Part shown: in pieces, positions 16,971 through 25,911 of the stretch
Numbering within the stretch: the stretch's first letter is position 1
Layout of the letters: each line of letters opens with the position of its first letter
Notes under the pieces: model-generated
What the model was told of the DNA's origin: nothing
What the model saw: the letters and a program-made list of their open reading frames with translations, nothing else
The model's database searches: none
Assembly (NCBI GenBank): GCA_016722075.1
Contig: JADKGW010000001.1
Location: forward strand, 3,348,001 to 3,412,000
Direction of reading: 5' to 3'
Length of the DNA: 64,000 bases
Source of the DNA: Candidatus Kouleothrix ribensis
Lineage (GTDB): Bacteria; Chloroflexota; Chloroflexia; Chloroflexales; Roseiflexaceae
Made by a program: the position numbers and the translations under genes

Positions 16971-17047
16971 TTTTGAGTTTTGAGTGCTGAGTTTTGAATT
17001 TCGCTTGTACACGGTCGAACTCAAAACTCAAAATTCAACAATCAAAT
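16971..17047. repeat. Two-armed period-7 element, TTTTGAG words (hyuA-hyuB)
   Basis: Left arm: TTTTGAG at 16971 and 16978, TGCTGAG (16985), TTTTGAA (16992). Right arm: CTCAAAA at 17020 and 17027, TTCAACA (17034), then ATCAAAT. The arms are complementary across a ~20-nt loop. The right arm includes the stop codon and last codons of hyuA, so the element has been recruited into the reading frame end. Confidence 0.85.
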
Positions 17048-19118
17048 TCCATCCATCATCGACCCGGCAGCGTGCGCCAGGGCCAACCACCAGGGTCGAC
17101 TCGCGCTCCTCGACGATCGCCGGCCCGGCCAGCTCGGCGCCCGGCCCCAGCGCGTAGCGGTCGTACACCGGCGTGGCGGCCATGCCGCCTAGCTCGGGGA
17201 AGTAGGCCGGCCGCACGCCTTTGCGAGCCGCTGCGGCGTTGCCGCCGCCACCGCCCGAAACCACCAGCCGCAGCGTGGGCGCCGGCCCGCTGGCCACCAC
17301 CCGCCAGGTGATCAGTTCGAGCGGCACCGGCGGGCCGAGCCGGCCATAGAGGCGCACATATTCGGCTTCGAACGCGGCCTGTAGCACCGGGCGGTGGGCG
17401 GGGCCGAGCGGCGCATCCGGCAGCGCCACGCTAATCTCGTGGCCCTGGCCGACGTAGCGCATCTCGGCCATACGCTCGTAGCGCACCTGCTCGGCCGGCA
17501 CGCCCGCATCGGCCAGCAGTGCGCGCCCCTCGGCCTGCATTTCGGCCAGCAGCATGTTGGCGCGCGCCCAGTCGAGCGTATCGAGCCGGCCAGGCGCCGA
17601 GCGCACAAAGTCGAACGCAAGCGGTGCGGCCAGGAAGCCGGCTGCGCTCAGCACGCCGGCCCCAAATGGCATGATCAGCGCCGGCGCGCCTAGCGCGGCT
17701 GCTACACGCTGGCCATGCACCGGGCCGGCCCCACCAAACGCGAACACCGGCAGCCCGCGCGGATCCTGGCCGCGCTCAAGCGCATGCACCCGCGCCGCAC
17801 CAGCCATGCTTTCGTTCACAATTTGGTGGATGCCCCAGGCAGCCTGCTCGATCGACAGGCCCAGCGGTCGTGCCACGCGCTGGTCGATCGCCTGCCGCGC
17901 CGCGTTCAGATCGAGCGCCATACCGCCACCCAGGAAGAACGCCGGGTCGAGGTAGCCCAGCACCAGGTCGGCGTCGGTCACGGTCGGCTCAATCCCACCA
18001 CGGCCATAGCACACCGGCCCTGGCTCGGCTCCGGCCGAGTCGGGGCCAACGTTCAGCAGCCCAAGCGCGTTGACGCGCGCGATCGAGCCGCCGCCCGCGC
18101 CGATCTCGATCATCTCGATCACCGGCGTCTTGATCGGCAGCCCCGAGCCTTTCTTGAAGCGGTAGCGCCGATCGACCTCGAAGTCGTGCGCGATCAATGG
18201 CCGGCCACGCTCGACAATCGCAAACTTGGCGGTGGTGCCGCCCATATCGAACGAGAGCAGGTTGGCATAGCCGGCCGCGCCGCCGAAATGTGCGGCGGCC
18301 AGCACCCCCGCAGCCGGGCCGCTCTCGAGCAGGCGCACCGGGAAGCGCACCGCCGTATCGACGGTGGCGACGCCGCCGCGCGAGAGCATGAGCAGCAGGC
18401 TGCCGCCGAAGCCATTGCGCGCCAGCCGGGCCTCCAGTTCGCGTACATAGCGCTCGACCCGGCCTTGCACATACACATTCGCGATCGTGGTCGAGGTACG
18501 CTCGAACTCACGAATCTCGGGCACGATGTCCGACGAGATCGACACGCGCATGTGCGGCGCGGCGCGCAGCACCGCCGCGCGGGCCTGCTGCTCGGCGGTT
18601 GGGTGGGCGAAGCTGTTCAGAAATGCAATCGCCAGCGCCTCGATCCCGGCCGCCGCCAGCTCGCGCGCCAGCCGCTCGACGTACCCCTCGTCTAGCTCTT
18701 CGAGCGTGGTGCCGTCGGCCAGGGTGCGCTGCGGCACATCAAAGCGCAGGTAGCGCGGCACCAGCGGCTGCGGCAGCTCGAGCATCAGGTCGTATAGGTC
18801 GTAGCGGTGCTCGCGGCCGATCTCGATTGCATCGCGGAAGCCCTGGGTCGCCAGCAGTGCTGTGCGCGCGCCCTTGCGCTCGATGATCGCGTTCGTCACC
18901 AGTGTGGTGCCATGGATGATCTGGCGCAGGTCGGCCGGCGTCGCGCCCGCGCGCGCCAGTGTGTCGGCCAGGCCAGCCTCGATCGCCTGCGACGGGTCGG
19001 CTGGGGTGGTCAGCGTCTTGCCGATCGCGAACGCGCCGCTGGCCTCGTCGACGATGATCAGGTCGGTGAATGTGCCGCCAATATCGACTCCTACGCGGAG
19101 GCGCTGGTTTGATTGCAT
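17028..19118 (-). CDS. hyuA: Hydantoinase A / 5-oxoprolinase beta-type subunit
   Basis: 696 aa, full length. It opens with VGVDIGGTFTDLI, the phosphate-binding loop of the acetate kinase/Hsp70/hexokinase-fold ATPase. IIHGTTLVTNAIIERKGA, SSDIVPEIREFERTSTT, FDMGGTTAKFA, GAGGGSIARV and FAFGGAGPVHG follow, all typical of HyuA. It activates the ring substrate with ATP; HyuB completes the site. ATG 19118 fits the family N-terminus although its SD is weak. It is upstream of hyuB on the same strand with a 77-nt gap holding the palindromic element. The last codons (VEF-stop) come from the repeat arm. Confidence 0.94.
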   Translation of the reverse strand: MQSNQRLRVGVDIGGTFTDLIIVDEASGAFAIGKTLTTPADPSQAIEAGLADTLARAGATPADLRQIIHGTTLVTNAIIERKGARTALLATQGFRDAIEIGREHRYDLYDLMLELPQPLVPRYLRFDVPQRTLADGTTLEELDEGYVERLARELAAAGIEALAIAFLNSFAHPTAEQQARAAVLRAAPHMRVSISSDIVPEIREFERTSTTIANVYVQGRVERYVRELEARLARNGFGGSLLLMLSRGGVATVDTAVRFPVRLLESGPAAGVLAAAHFGGAAGYANLLSFDMGGTTAKFAIVERGRPLIAHDFEVDRRYRFKKGSGLPIKTPVIEMIEIGAGGGSIARVNALGLLNVGPDSAGAEPGPVCYGRGGIEPTVTDADLVLGYLDPAFFLGGGMALDLNAARQAIDQRVARPLGLSIEQAAWGIHQIVNESMAGAARVHALERGQDPRGLPVFAFGGAGPVHGQRVAAALGAPALIMPFGAGVLSAAGFLAAPLAFDFVRSAPGRLDTLDWARANMLLAEMQAEGRALLADAGVPAEQVRYERMAEMRYVGQGHEISVALPDAPLGPAHRPVLQAAFEAEYVRLYGRLGPPVPLELITWRVVASGPAPTLRLVVSGGGGGNAAAARKGVRPAYFPELGGMAATPVYDRYALGPGAELAGPAIVEERESTLVVGPGARCRVDDGWNLIVEF

Positions 19119-19244
19119 ATGCTTGTTCTTTGGCTATTGCGTCCCAGAGCTACGATTGATGGTGCCCTTCGCCGACCCTCGAAATTCCCTAGCCCTGAGC
19201 GCCCCTGCCCGCTCGCTGCAAGCGGGGAGTAGTGCATGCGTCGG

Positions 19245-19273
19245 TTGCCCGCCAGTGCGCTGTATGTTAGAAT
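19245..19273 (+). promoter_or_regulatory. Promoter of response-regulator gene
   Basis: TTGCCC (19245-19250), a 17-nt spacer, TAGAAT (19268-19273) with TG at 19265-19266 (extended -10). The ATG is at 19325 with SD GAGGAGCG. Confidence 0.55.
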
Positions 19274-19324
19274 GAAGCTCAATAGGTAATCTCGCGCCGA
19301 TCACGCCGCCTGAGGAGCGATTGT

Positions 19325-19708
19325 ATGCCCGAACAACCAGCCCGTAACCCAGCGATCATTCTCGTCGAGGACGAGCCGGACATTCTGATCATCCTGCACC
19401 GCCTGATGCGCGACCTAACCGGCGGCTACGATATTGTGACAGTCAACGGCGGCGCGCAGGCACTGGCGCAGATTGCGCTGCGCCCGGTTCCGCTGGTGAT
19501 TACCGACTACAACATGCCGGGGATGAATGGGCTACAGCTCACCGACGCGATCAAGGAGACCTCGCCCGACACACGTGTGGTGCTAATCACCGCGTATGCG
19601 ACCCCCGAGCTCGAGAAGCGCGCGCGCGAGCATCGTGTCGATCACTACCTGCCCAAGCCGTTCCCGCTCGAGCGCCTTGAGCAGATTGTCCGCGATGTGC
19701 TGCGCTAA
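19325..19708 (+). CDS. Stand-alone response regulator receiver (CheY-like)
   Basis: 127 aa, a single receiver domain without an output domain. The acidic pocket is VEDEPD near residue 17, the phospho-acceptor is Asp ~61 in VITDYNMPGMNG, the switch Thr is in VVLITAYA, and the conserved Lys is in YLPKPFPLERL. Such proteins relay phosphate to a partner or act by protein interaction. No kinase is adjacent; the nearest is the multi-GAF kinase 1.5 kb downstream on the same strand. SD GAGGAGCG precedes the ATG. Confidence 0.93.
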   Translation: MPEQPARNPAIILVEDEPDILIILHRLMRDLTGGYDIVTVNGGAQALAQIALRPVPLVITDYNMPGMNGLQLTDAIKETSPDTRVVLITAYATPELEKRAREHRVDHYLPKPFPLERLEQIVRDVLR

Positions 19709-20109
19709 GCGGCCCGGCAATACGCACCTGTCCCTGTGCCCGAGGCGCTCATGCGTCGTTCGAAGGGCACGCTACCCCCTACGCACGCTGCACCGTGGCA
19801 TGCTGTGAACATCCTGAGTCCCTGAGTAATGCCGCTTCGGCGCCCACCCCCGCTAGCGAGCCGCACCGACAGATCGTTCAGCCTTGCGACGATGCCCGCC
19901 GCGATCGATAGCAGGCGCGGCGTTGGTAGCGTCATGCCTTCGCTATGCTTCCAGCCTGATCGCGCGCCTGCCCTGCGCCTCTCAGCCTGCTCTCAGCCAG
20001 CCATCATTGCCCCGCCGGTACGTTGCGCGGTAGTATCCGATCGGGGCGCCACCCGCCATGCTGTATCAATCGCTGCCGACGCGTACAGGCGCTACCAGGA
20101 GTTGGAATA
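19709..20109. other. Intergenic region after response regulator
   Basis: About 400 nt with no convincing gene. No clear terminator for the response regulator was found, only short GC palindromes such as GCCGCTTCGGCG near 19832. The last ~20 nt carry the SD of the small membrane protein. Confidence 0.6.
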
Positions 20110-20259
20110 ATGCTACAGTCGTACCCTGGCCTTTTGCTCGTAGCAATGATCATATTAACTCTGATTGTGCTACCGTACCTGGCCGATGATCGGCCGCACC
20201 AGAGCGAGCGCAGCGGGCGCACCGAGGAGCTGCATATCAAGCCCAAGCGCGAGCAGTAG
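20110..20259 (+). CDS. Small single-pass membrane protein
   Basis: 49 aa. Residues ~5-24 form a hydrophobic helix (PGLLLVAMIILTLIVLPYLA), followed by a charged tail (DDRPHQSERSGRTEEL...KPKREQ), likely cytoplasmic. The SD AGGAG at 20097-20101 is well spaced for ATG 20110, which is why the longer upstream frame was rejected. The family is not recognised. A strong hairpin lies ~120 nt downstream. Confidence 0.6.
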   Translation: MLQSYPGLLLVAMIILTLIVLPYLADDRPHQSERSGRTEELHIKPKREQ

Positions 20260-20378
20260 CCCGCCCGATCGGCGTGCCGGCGCGCCATGCAATCAATGGT
20301 GATCTGCGCCGATCGATCGGCCGCGCGCGATTGCAATGGCTGGTCGCCCTCCGATCACACGCCGGGAGATAATACGAT

Positions 20379-20427
20379 GGCGTGATGGTACGCTCGCTGT
20401 GCGAGCGCACTACCACGCCTTTCAAAT
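20379..20427. terminator. 19-bp stem hairpin between convergent genes
   Basis: Arms 20379-20397 and 20401-20419 pair over 19 positions with a 3-nt loop. On the minus strand two of the three imperfect positions become G-U pairs. On the plus strand TTTCAAAT follows. It is suited to end transcripts from both the small membrane protein gene and the membrane protein gene at 20491. Confidence 0.65.
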
Positions 20428-20490
20428 ATCCGCACTTCGGCAGATACATACGGCTATGCGGCAGGGGCAAGGGCCGGCCGAACGATCGGG

Positions 20491-20991
20491 CTACTTCGAG
20501 CGACGCTTGCGATCACGCCGGGCATCGCGCCGGGTGGTGGTGGCCGGTGGCCGCGGTGCAGCCAGCCCGCCGGCACCGTTCGCGCCGTTTGAGTGCAAAG
20601 CCTGCTGTGGGCGGGCCACGCTGCGGCGGCCACCTTTGCGGTTAGCTTCGTCGTAGGCTGCCACCTGGCCCGGCAGCACGCGCAACACGAAGTAGAGCGC
20701 GTATGCCGCCAGCACAACCTCGAGCACGGTTATAATCGTGAACCAGATCGGCATTGTAAACAGCTCGATCGGGGCCAGCCGCAGTGCGCCAAATAGGATG
20801 CCGATCGCGCCAAGTGCCAGCAGCGCATAGCCCTGGGTGCGCGAGGCCGATCGACGGATTGGGTGCGGCTCGGCACGCAGGTAGACCAGGTAGACGCCTG
20901 CGGCCACGAGCACGATCTGAGCGATGAAGCAGACCCACTCGAGCGCCCCGAACGCAGGGCTGAACGTAGTGAGGTAGGTTACCGGGTCCAT
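20491..20991 (-). CDS. Three-TM membrane protein with basic C-terminal tail
   Basis: 166 aa from ATG 20991, which has a perfect SD AGGAGG; the frame upstream of this is not used. Three hydrophobic segments are visible: CFIAQIVLVAAGVYLVYL, YALLALGAIGILFGALRLA and WFTIITVLEVVLAAYALYFV. The last ~50 residues are Arg/Ala/Pro-rich (ATTTRRDARRDRKRRSK) and probably cytoplasmic, perhaps contacting nucleic acid or acidic lipid. No family was recognised. It has a near-consensus promoter and is transcribed divergently from the multi-GAF kinase. Confidence 0.75.
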   Translation of the reverse strand: MDPVTYLTTFSPAFGALEWVCFIAQIVLVAAGVYLVYLRAEPHPIRRSASRTQGYALLALGAIGILFGALRLAPIELFTMPIWFTIITVLEVVLAAYALYFVLRVLPGQVAAYDEANRKGGRRSVARPQQALHSNGANGAGGLAAPRPPATTTRRDARRDRKRRSK

Positions 20992-21040
20992 GCGAGGTCC
21001 TCCTGGCCGCGTTATCTGTGAAAAAACGAACGGTACGCGG

Positions 21041-21069
21041 ATTATACCAACGTGTCTGCCGACCGTCAA
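21041..21069 (-). promoter_or_regulatory. Promoter of three-TM protein gene
   Basis: Minus strand: TTGACG (21069-21064), a 17-nt spacer, TATAAT (21046-21041) with TG just upstream. Close to the sigma-70 consensus. Confidence 0.8.
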
Positions 21070-21168
21070 ACGCGCCGCTGAGCTGCCGGCGTGATTCTGG
21101 GCATTCAGATGCGGCCGGCGGCGATGTTGCGCCTGTTGCAAATATCTGTGCCATATTCCCCAGAATCT

Positions 21169-21197
21169 TTGTCAAAGAACGGTAAATCTGGTAAGAT
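21169..21197 (+). promoter_or_regulatory. Promoter of multi-GAF histidine kinase gene
   Basis: TTGTCA (21169-21174), a 17-nt spacer, TAAGAT (21192-21197). The start codon is at 21243 with SD TAGGAG. Confidence 0.7.
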
Positions 21198-21242
21198 ACC
21201 ATCCTAGCATGCGGCCAGCACGTCTTTTTTAGGAGTGGCTGT

Positions 21243-24200
21243 ATGGCCCATCTTTCGGCAGCCGAAACTGAACTGACGCGTTTCACCAACCAGTTCGCCG
21301 CCGAGCTAACCCAAGCGCGGGCGCTCGATCAGGGTGTACGCTGCTGCATGGCGGCACTCGACGCGCAATTCGGCCCACGCGCGGCCCAGCTTGTCTGGGG
21401 GCTGGGCAGCAGCGCGCGCAACCTTGGCGCCACACACGCGCCGATCGCCACACCGGCTGCCCACGAGCTGGCGCTGCTGCACGACGGCAAGCCGGCGCTG
21501 CATACCCTGGCCGGCCAGGTGGTAGCCTGCTATATGCCGCTGCGCGCGCGCGGCGAGCTGCTGGGCTGGATCTACCTCGACCAGCCGCTGTGGGCCGATG
21601 AGAGCGCCGGGCAGCTGGCCATGATCGCGGCGCAGGCTGCGCCAACGCTCGCAATGCTCGACGGCGCCGCACGCCGCGATGATCGGGTTGCCCAGCTACA
21701 CACGCTCAATGAGATCGGGCGCTTGCTCAGCGGCGTGCTCGATCTCGACACACTGCTTGCGGCGATCTACGACGCAACCCAACGGCTGGTCGACGCGCCG
21801 GTGTTCTTCATTTCGTTCTACCACCAGGCCAGCGACGAGCTTGAGCTGGCGTATATGGTTCAGGATGGCGTGCGCCAGGATCGGCACGAGCGCTGGCCGT
21901 CGAACATCGGCCTGGCCGGCGTGGTGGTGAGCGAGCGCCAGCCGCTGCACACCCACGAGTACGCCGACGAGTGCCGCCGCCGCAGTGTGCGCCCGCGGCC
22001 ATTCGATGTGCTCACCAACATCCACGCCTGGCTGGGCGTGCCGCTGATCGCAAACGATCGGCTGATCGGCGTGATGTCGATCAGCAGCCACCGCGCCGAT
22101 TATCGCTATAGCACCGAGCATGTCGAGCTGCTGGTGACGATCGCCGCCCAGGCGGCAGTGGCGATCGAGAACGCACGCCTGTACCAGCATAGCGAGCGCC
22201 AGGCCCGCCAGCTGGCGACACTCAACCGGATCGGCCGCACACTCTCCTCGTCGCTCGATCCCGAGCGCGTGCCGGCGCTGATTATCGCGCAGGTGACCGA
22301 GCTGCTCGACGCCGAGGAGGCTTCGCTCATGCTGGTCGATCAGCCCACCGGCGAGCTAGTGTTTGCCTACACCACCGGCCCGATCGGCTCGAGCTTGCTC
22401 GGCCGCCGCCTGCCGCGTGGCGCCGGCCTGGCCGGCTATGTCGCCGAGCACGGCCGCTCGGTGATCGTCAACGATGTCCAACAAGATACACGCTTCGATG
22501 ATCGCACCGACAAGACCACCGGCTTTGTGACGCGTACGCTGCTGGCTGTGCCGCTGCGCGGCGTCGGCGGCGTGCAGGGCGTGATCGAGGCGCTCAACCC
22601 GCGCCACGGCGGCCATTTCACAGCCGAAGATAAGCAATTGCTCGAGGCATTGGCCGATCAGGCCGTGATCGCGCTCGAGAACGCCCGCCGCTTCGCCCAG
22701 GTCGACCAGGCGCTGGCCCGGCGCGCCCAAGAGCTGGTGGGTACCAATGCGCAGCTGCAGCATAGCCTGCGCAGCCTGACCGCGCTGAACGGACTGGGCA
22801 TGGCGATCAATACAACCTTGCGCAGCGCCGACGAGATCTTCGGCATGACCGCGCGCGGTATTGTCGAGATCAGCGGCGCGCTGGGCGCGTGCGTGCTGCT
22901 CGACGAAGGCGAGCGCTTGCGGGCCGCCGTGCAGATCGGCCCAACCCTGCCGCAAACGCCCGAGCTGGCCGCGCAGGTACGCCAGGGCATCGCCGGTGGC
23001 CGCCCCGAGGTGCAGCCGGCCCCGCCGGCACTGGCGCGCGTGGGCGTGCGCGGCGTGCTGCTGGTGCCGCTGCGCGCCACCCAGCGCACCCTCGGTGGTA
23101 TCTGCGTCTATTATGGCGAGGCCCAGCCCGACCCGACCGACCGCGAGACGGTGGTGCTGTTTGCCACCCAGGCGGCGGTGGCGGTCGAGAGTATCGAGCT
23201 GTTTAATGCCGTACGCAGCGGTCGCGACCAGATGGCGTCGATTCTGGCGTCGACGCGCGAGGGGATCATGCTATTGACCCCCGACGCGCAGGTGGCGATT
23301 GCCAACGCGGCCCTGCACCAGCTCTGCCGCCTGCCTGCCAGCCTGCCGCAAAATATCAGCGTTGCGCAGTTCCTCGATCGCTGGTCGCAGGTCACTACCT
23401 ATCTGCCCGAGCAGTCGCTCGCACTGCGCCGCGCGCTCGACATGGTTATGGCCGGCCGCGAGTCGTTTGCCAGTGGCGAGCTGAACGAGCTCAGCGCTGA
23501 CGCGCGCTCGATCGAGTGGACGCTGCTAACGGCGCTGCGCAGCGGCGGCAGCTCGGGCGGTGCGCTGCTGGTGCTGCGCGACATCACCGAGGCCAAGGAG
23601 TCCGAGCGGCTACGGCACGACCTTACGAACATGATCGTGCATGATCTACGCAGCCCGCTCTCGAGCGTGATGGCCTCGATCGAGCTGATGCAGAAGGGCG
23701 TGGCCGGCGAACTGGCCAAAACACAGCGCAATGTGATGAATATCGCCTACTCGAGCGCGACCCAGATGCTGACCATGATCAATGCGCTGCTCGATGTCAG
23801 CCGGCTCGAGGCCGGGCGCATGCCGGTGAACCTGCGCGCCAGCGCGGCCCAGCCACTGATTGAGCGCGCGGTGGCAAGCCTGTCGTCGCTGGCCGACGAG
23901 CAGTCTGTTCAGATGAAGTGCGCGGTCGCGAACGACCTGCCGGCCGTATTGGTCGATGGCGAGCTGATCGTGCGGGTGCTGCAGAACCTGCTGGGCAATG
24001 CGCTGAAGTTTAGCGGCCACGGCAGTGCGATCACGATTCGTGCCTACCCGACGCCGCCTACGGGCCAGGCCGCGCCGTCCGTCACATGCGCGGTGGCCGA
24101 TCAGGGGATTGGCATTGCGCCGCAGGATCAAGAGAAGATCTTCGCCAAATTCAGCCAGATCGGCGAGCGGCGCGGCGGCACTGGCCTGGGGTTGACCTTC

Positions 24201-24305
24201 TGCAAGCTGGTGGTCGAGGCCCACGGCGGCCGGATCTGGGTCGAGAGTGCGCGTGAGGTGGGCAGTACCTTCTTCTTTACGCTGCCGACCGCCCCTGCGC
24301 CGTGA
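21243..24305 (+). CDS. Multi-GAF, PAS-containing sensor histidine kinase
   Basis: 1020 aa, no membrane segments, so cytoplasmic. A divergent GAF-like region (~10-140) is followed by clear GAF domains at ~155-310 (FISFYHQ...AWLGVPLIANDRLIGVMSI), ~325-480 and ~500-655, each ending in a QAAVAIENA-like helix. A PAS domain lies at ~660-780 (ILASTREGIMLLTPDAQVAIAN). The HisKA box is MIVHDLRSPLSS with the phospho-acceptor at His ~800. The ATPase has N box LQNLLGNALKFSG, G1 DQGIGIA and G2 GGTGLGL. GAF modules bind small ligands or chromophores; the cysteine needed for a bilin is not obvious. Its cognate regulator is not adjacent; the receiver at 19.3 kb is a candidate. Confidence 0.93.
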   Translation: MAHLSAAETELTRFTNQFAAELTQARALDQGVRCCMAALDAQFGPRAAQLVWGLGSSARNLGATHAPIATPAAHELALLHDGKPALHTLAGQVVACYMPLRARGELLGWIYLDQPLWADESAGQLAMIAAQAAPTLAMLDGAARRDDRVAQLHTLNEIGRLLSGVLDLDTLLAAIYDATQRLVDAPVFFISFYHQASDELELAYMVQDGVRQDRHERWPSNIGLAGVVVSERQPLHTHEYADECRRRSVRPRPFDVLTNIHAWLGVPLIANDRLIGVMSISSHRADYRYSTEHVELLVTIAAQAAVAIENARLYQHSERQARQLATLNRIGRTLSSSLDPERVPALIIAQVTELLDAEEASLMLVDQPTGELVFAYTTGPIGSSLLGRRLPRGAGLAGYVAEHGRSVIVNDVQQDTRFDDRTDKTTGFVTRTLLAVPLRGVGGVQGVIEALNPRHGGHFTAEDKQLLEALADQAVIALENARRFAQVDQALARRAQELVGTNAQLQHSLRSLTALNGLGMAINTTLRSADEIFGMTARGIVEISGALGACVLLDEGERLRAAVQIGPTLPQTPELAAQVRQGIAGGRPEVQPAPPALARVGVRGVLLVPLRATQRTLGGICVYYGEAQPDPTDRETVVLFATQAAVAVESIELFNAVRSGRDQMASILASTREGIMLLTPDAQVAIANAALHQLCRLPASLPQNISVAQFLDRWSQVTTYLPEQSLALRRALDMVMAGRESFASGELNELSADARSIEWTLLTALRSGGSSGGALLVLRDITEAKESERLRHDLTNMIVHDLRSPLSSVMASIELMQKGVAGELAKTQRNVMNIAYSSATQMLTMINALLDVSRLEAGRMPVNLRASAAQPLIERAVASLSSLADEQSVQMKCAVANDLPAVLVDGELIVRVLQNLLGNALKFSGHGSAITIRAYPTPPTGQAAPSVTCAVADQGIGIAPQDQEKIFAKFSQIGERRGGTGLGLTFCKLVVEAHGGRIWVESAREVGSTFFFTLPTAPAP

Positions 24306-24356
24306 GTTCGCGCGCTTGCGGCTTGAGCACCGAATCGGCGGCTGCGGCCACACCGC

Positions 24357-25277
24357 TCATAGCTGGATCTCCATCCCCTCGTATGCGGCGCGTACATTCG
24401 GGAAGATTGCCTGGGCGTTCACTTCGATCGCGTCGATCGTGGCGTCGTCGTAGGTTGGTTCGTGGTGGAACAGCACCAGCTGCTTCGCGCTGCACGCCTG
24501 CGCCACCGCGATCGCCATCTCGGGCGTACTATGGCCCCAACCCTGCTTGGGCTTGGTCGGGTTCGTGTAATCTTCAATACGATACTGCGCATCGTGAATC
24601 AGCAGATCGGCGTCTTTGGCGAACCGCACCAGCCGCTGATCGCTCTGCACATAGCCCTCGGTATCGGTCGCATACACCACCATCTTGCCACGCCAGCTGA
24701 TGCTATAGATGTTCACGCCGCTCTTGGGGTGCGCATAGCTGTGGTAGGTGCGCACACGCACAAGGTCGGGCGACTGATCGATCTCGTTGTGGTAGATATT
24801 CAGCACCTGCACATCGGCGCTGCCCGGCCCGATCAGCACAATATCGGTCTCGTTCACATTGCGCAGGATCTTGAGCGACGGCAGGTCTTCCAGCGCCAGC
24901 GGGAAGCTGGGCGGCAGCATGGCGTGCGAAAGCGTCTCTTCCAGGTCGCTCTCGAACACCTTCGGCCCCAGGATATGCAGCGTGCTGGCGCCGACATAGG
25001 CCGGATCGAAGAATGGAAAGCCCTGGGTGTGGTCGTTGTGCATGTGGCTGAACAGGATGGTCGCGGTGATTGGCTGGCCACCGTGGGCCTGCGCGCGGCG
25101 CATCAGGTCGGCGCCCAGGTTGATGATCCCGGTGCCGGCATCGAGGATGATCGTATGCTGGCCGGCCTGAATCTCGACGCACGCGGTGTTGCCACCGTAG
25201 CGCACCGTGCGCGGGCCGGGCACAGGGTAGCTTCCGCGCACACCCCAAAAGCGAATGGTCAATCGATCGTTCGGCAT
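24357..25277 (-). CDS. Metallo-beta-lactamase fold hydrolase
   Basis: 306 aa from ATG 25277, supported by SD GAGGAGGGG; the frame upstream is not conserved-looking. It starts LTIRFWGVRGSYPVPGPRTVRYGGNTACVE, the hallmark of a common MBL subgroup, then has the metal motif SHMHNDHTQG, a second ligand Asp in VVYATDTEG and His in HHEPTY near the end. These proteins are probable phosphodiesterases or nuclease-like hydrolases; the substrate is unknown. It is convergent with the multi-GAF kinase. Confidence 0.88.
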   Translation of the reverse strand: MPNDRLTIRFWGVRGSYPVPGPRTVRYGGNTACVEIQAGQHTIILDAGTGIINLGADLMRRAQAHGGQPITATILFSHMHNDHTQGFPFFDPAYVGASTLHILGPKVFESDLEETLSHAMLPPSFPLALEDLPSLKILRNVNETDIVLIGPGSADVQVLNIYHNEIDQSPDLVRVRTYHSYAHPKSGVNIYSISWRGKMVVYATDTEGYVQSDQRLVRFAKDADLLIHDAQYRIEDYTNPTKPKQGWGHSTPEMAIAVAQACSAKQLVLFHHEPTYDDATIDAIEVNAQAIFPNVRAAYEGMEIQL

Positions 25278-25911
25278 GTAGCGGCCCCTCCTCGTGAGCG
25301 CGCTGCGATGCGCGCTGGCTTGGCAAGAATGTGCGAGTACAACGGTAGCCTGCTGGCGCATCTGCAACCACTGCGGTGGCGCGTGGATGAGCTGCCGCAC
25401 CCCAATGCCGGCGGTATCGCGCAGCATATGGGCATGTGGGGATCAACTCATGCTGTGCCGATTACGCACGGCGCATGCATGCCCCGCCCCCTGGCCTTCA
25501 GGCCTGCCAGTGTCGCCAGGGTGATCATGGCGTCCGGCTGAAGGCGCTGTGCATAAAATAACGTATCAACGAGCACAATTCGCCCTTCGGCGCCGATCTT
25601 GAGCATTTCGATTTACTGTTCAGTGAGGGTATTACTGTAAGTATGTCGCTTTACGCGCTACGCGCGATAGTGGCCACCTACTATGCTGCCGCAGGCCTCG
25701 CTTGTGAGCAACACCGGCCACTGCGCACCATATCTCAATTATAGCATACTACTTTCGCGGGATTCTGTCCTAATCAGCGACATCTTGCCTACTACGGCGG
25801 CACAGCCGCTGCACCAACCTTGGGAAAATTAGAACGTTTGTTTTATTTTTCGGCACGTGCTATAATGCCGCGCAAGAATGAGTACTGACGTGTGAATGGA
25901 GTGAGTGCCCC
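25278..25911. other. Long intergenic region upstream of mutS
   Basis: 634 nt between divergent genes. Apart from the mutS promoter at the right end, it holds two adjacent 7-nt words TTACGCG (25651) and CTACGCG (25658), then an ATAGT/ACTAT inverted repeat. It is AT-rich from about 25550. No gene or stable RNA could be supported. Confidence 0.6.
25838..25866 (+). promoter_or_regulatory. Promoter of mutS
   Basis: TTGTTT (25838-25843), a 17-nt spacer, perfect TATAAT (25861-25866) preceded by TGC. ATG is at 25912. Confidence 0.75.

Noticed and set aside
16971..17047. Treating TTTTGAG elements as simple rho-independent terminators
   Set aside because: The stems are AT-rich with interrupted words, lie inside operons and are followed by coding genes; no GC stem plus U tract is present.
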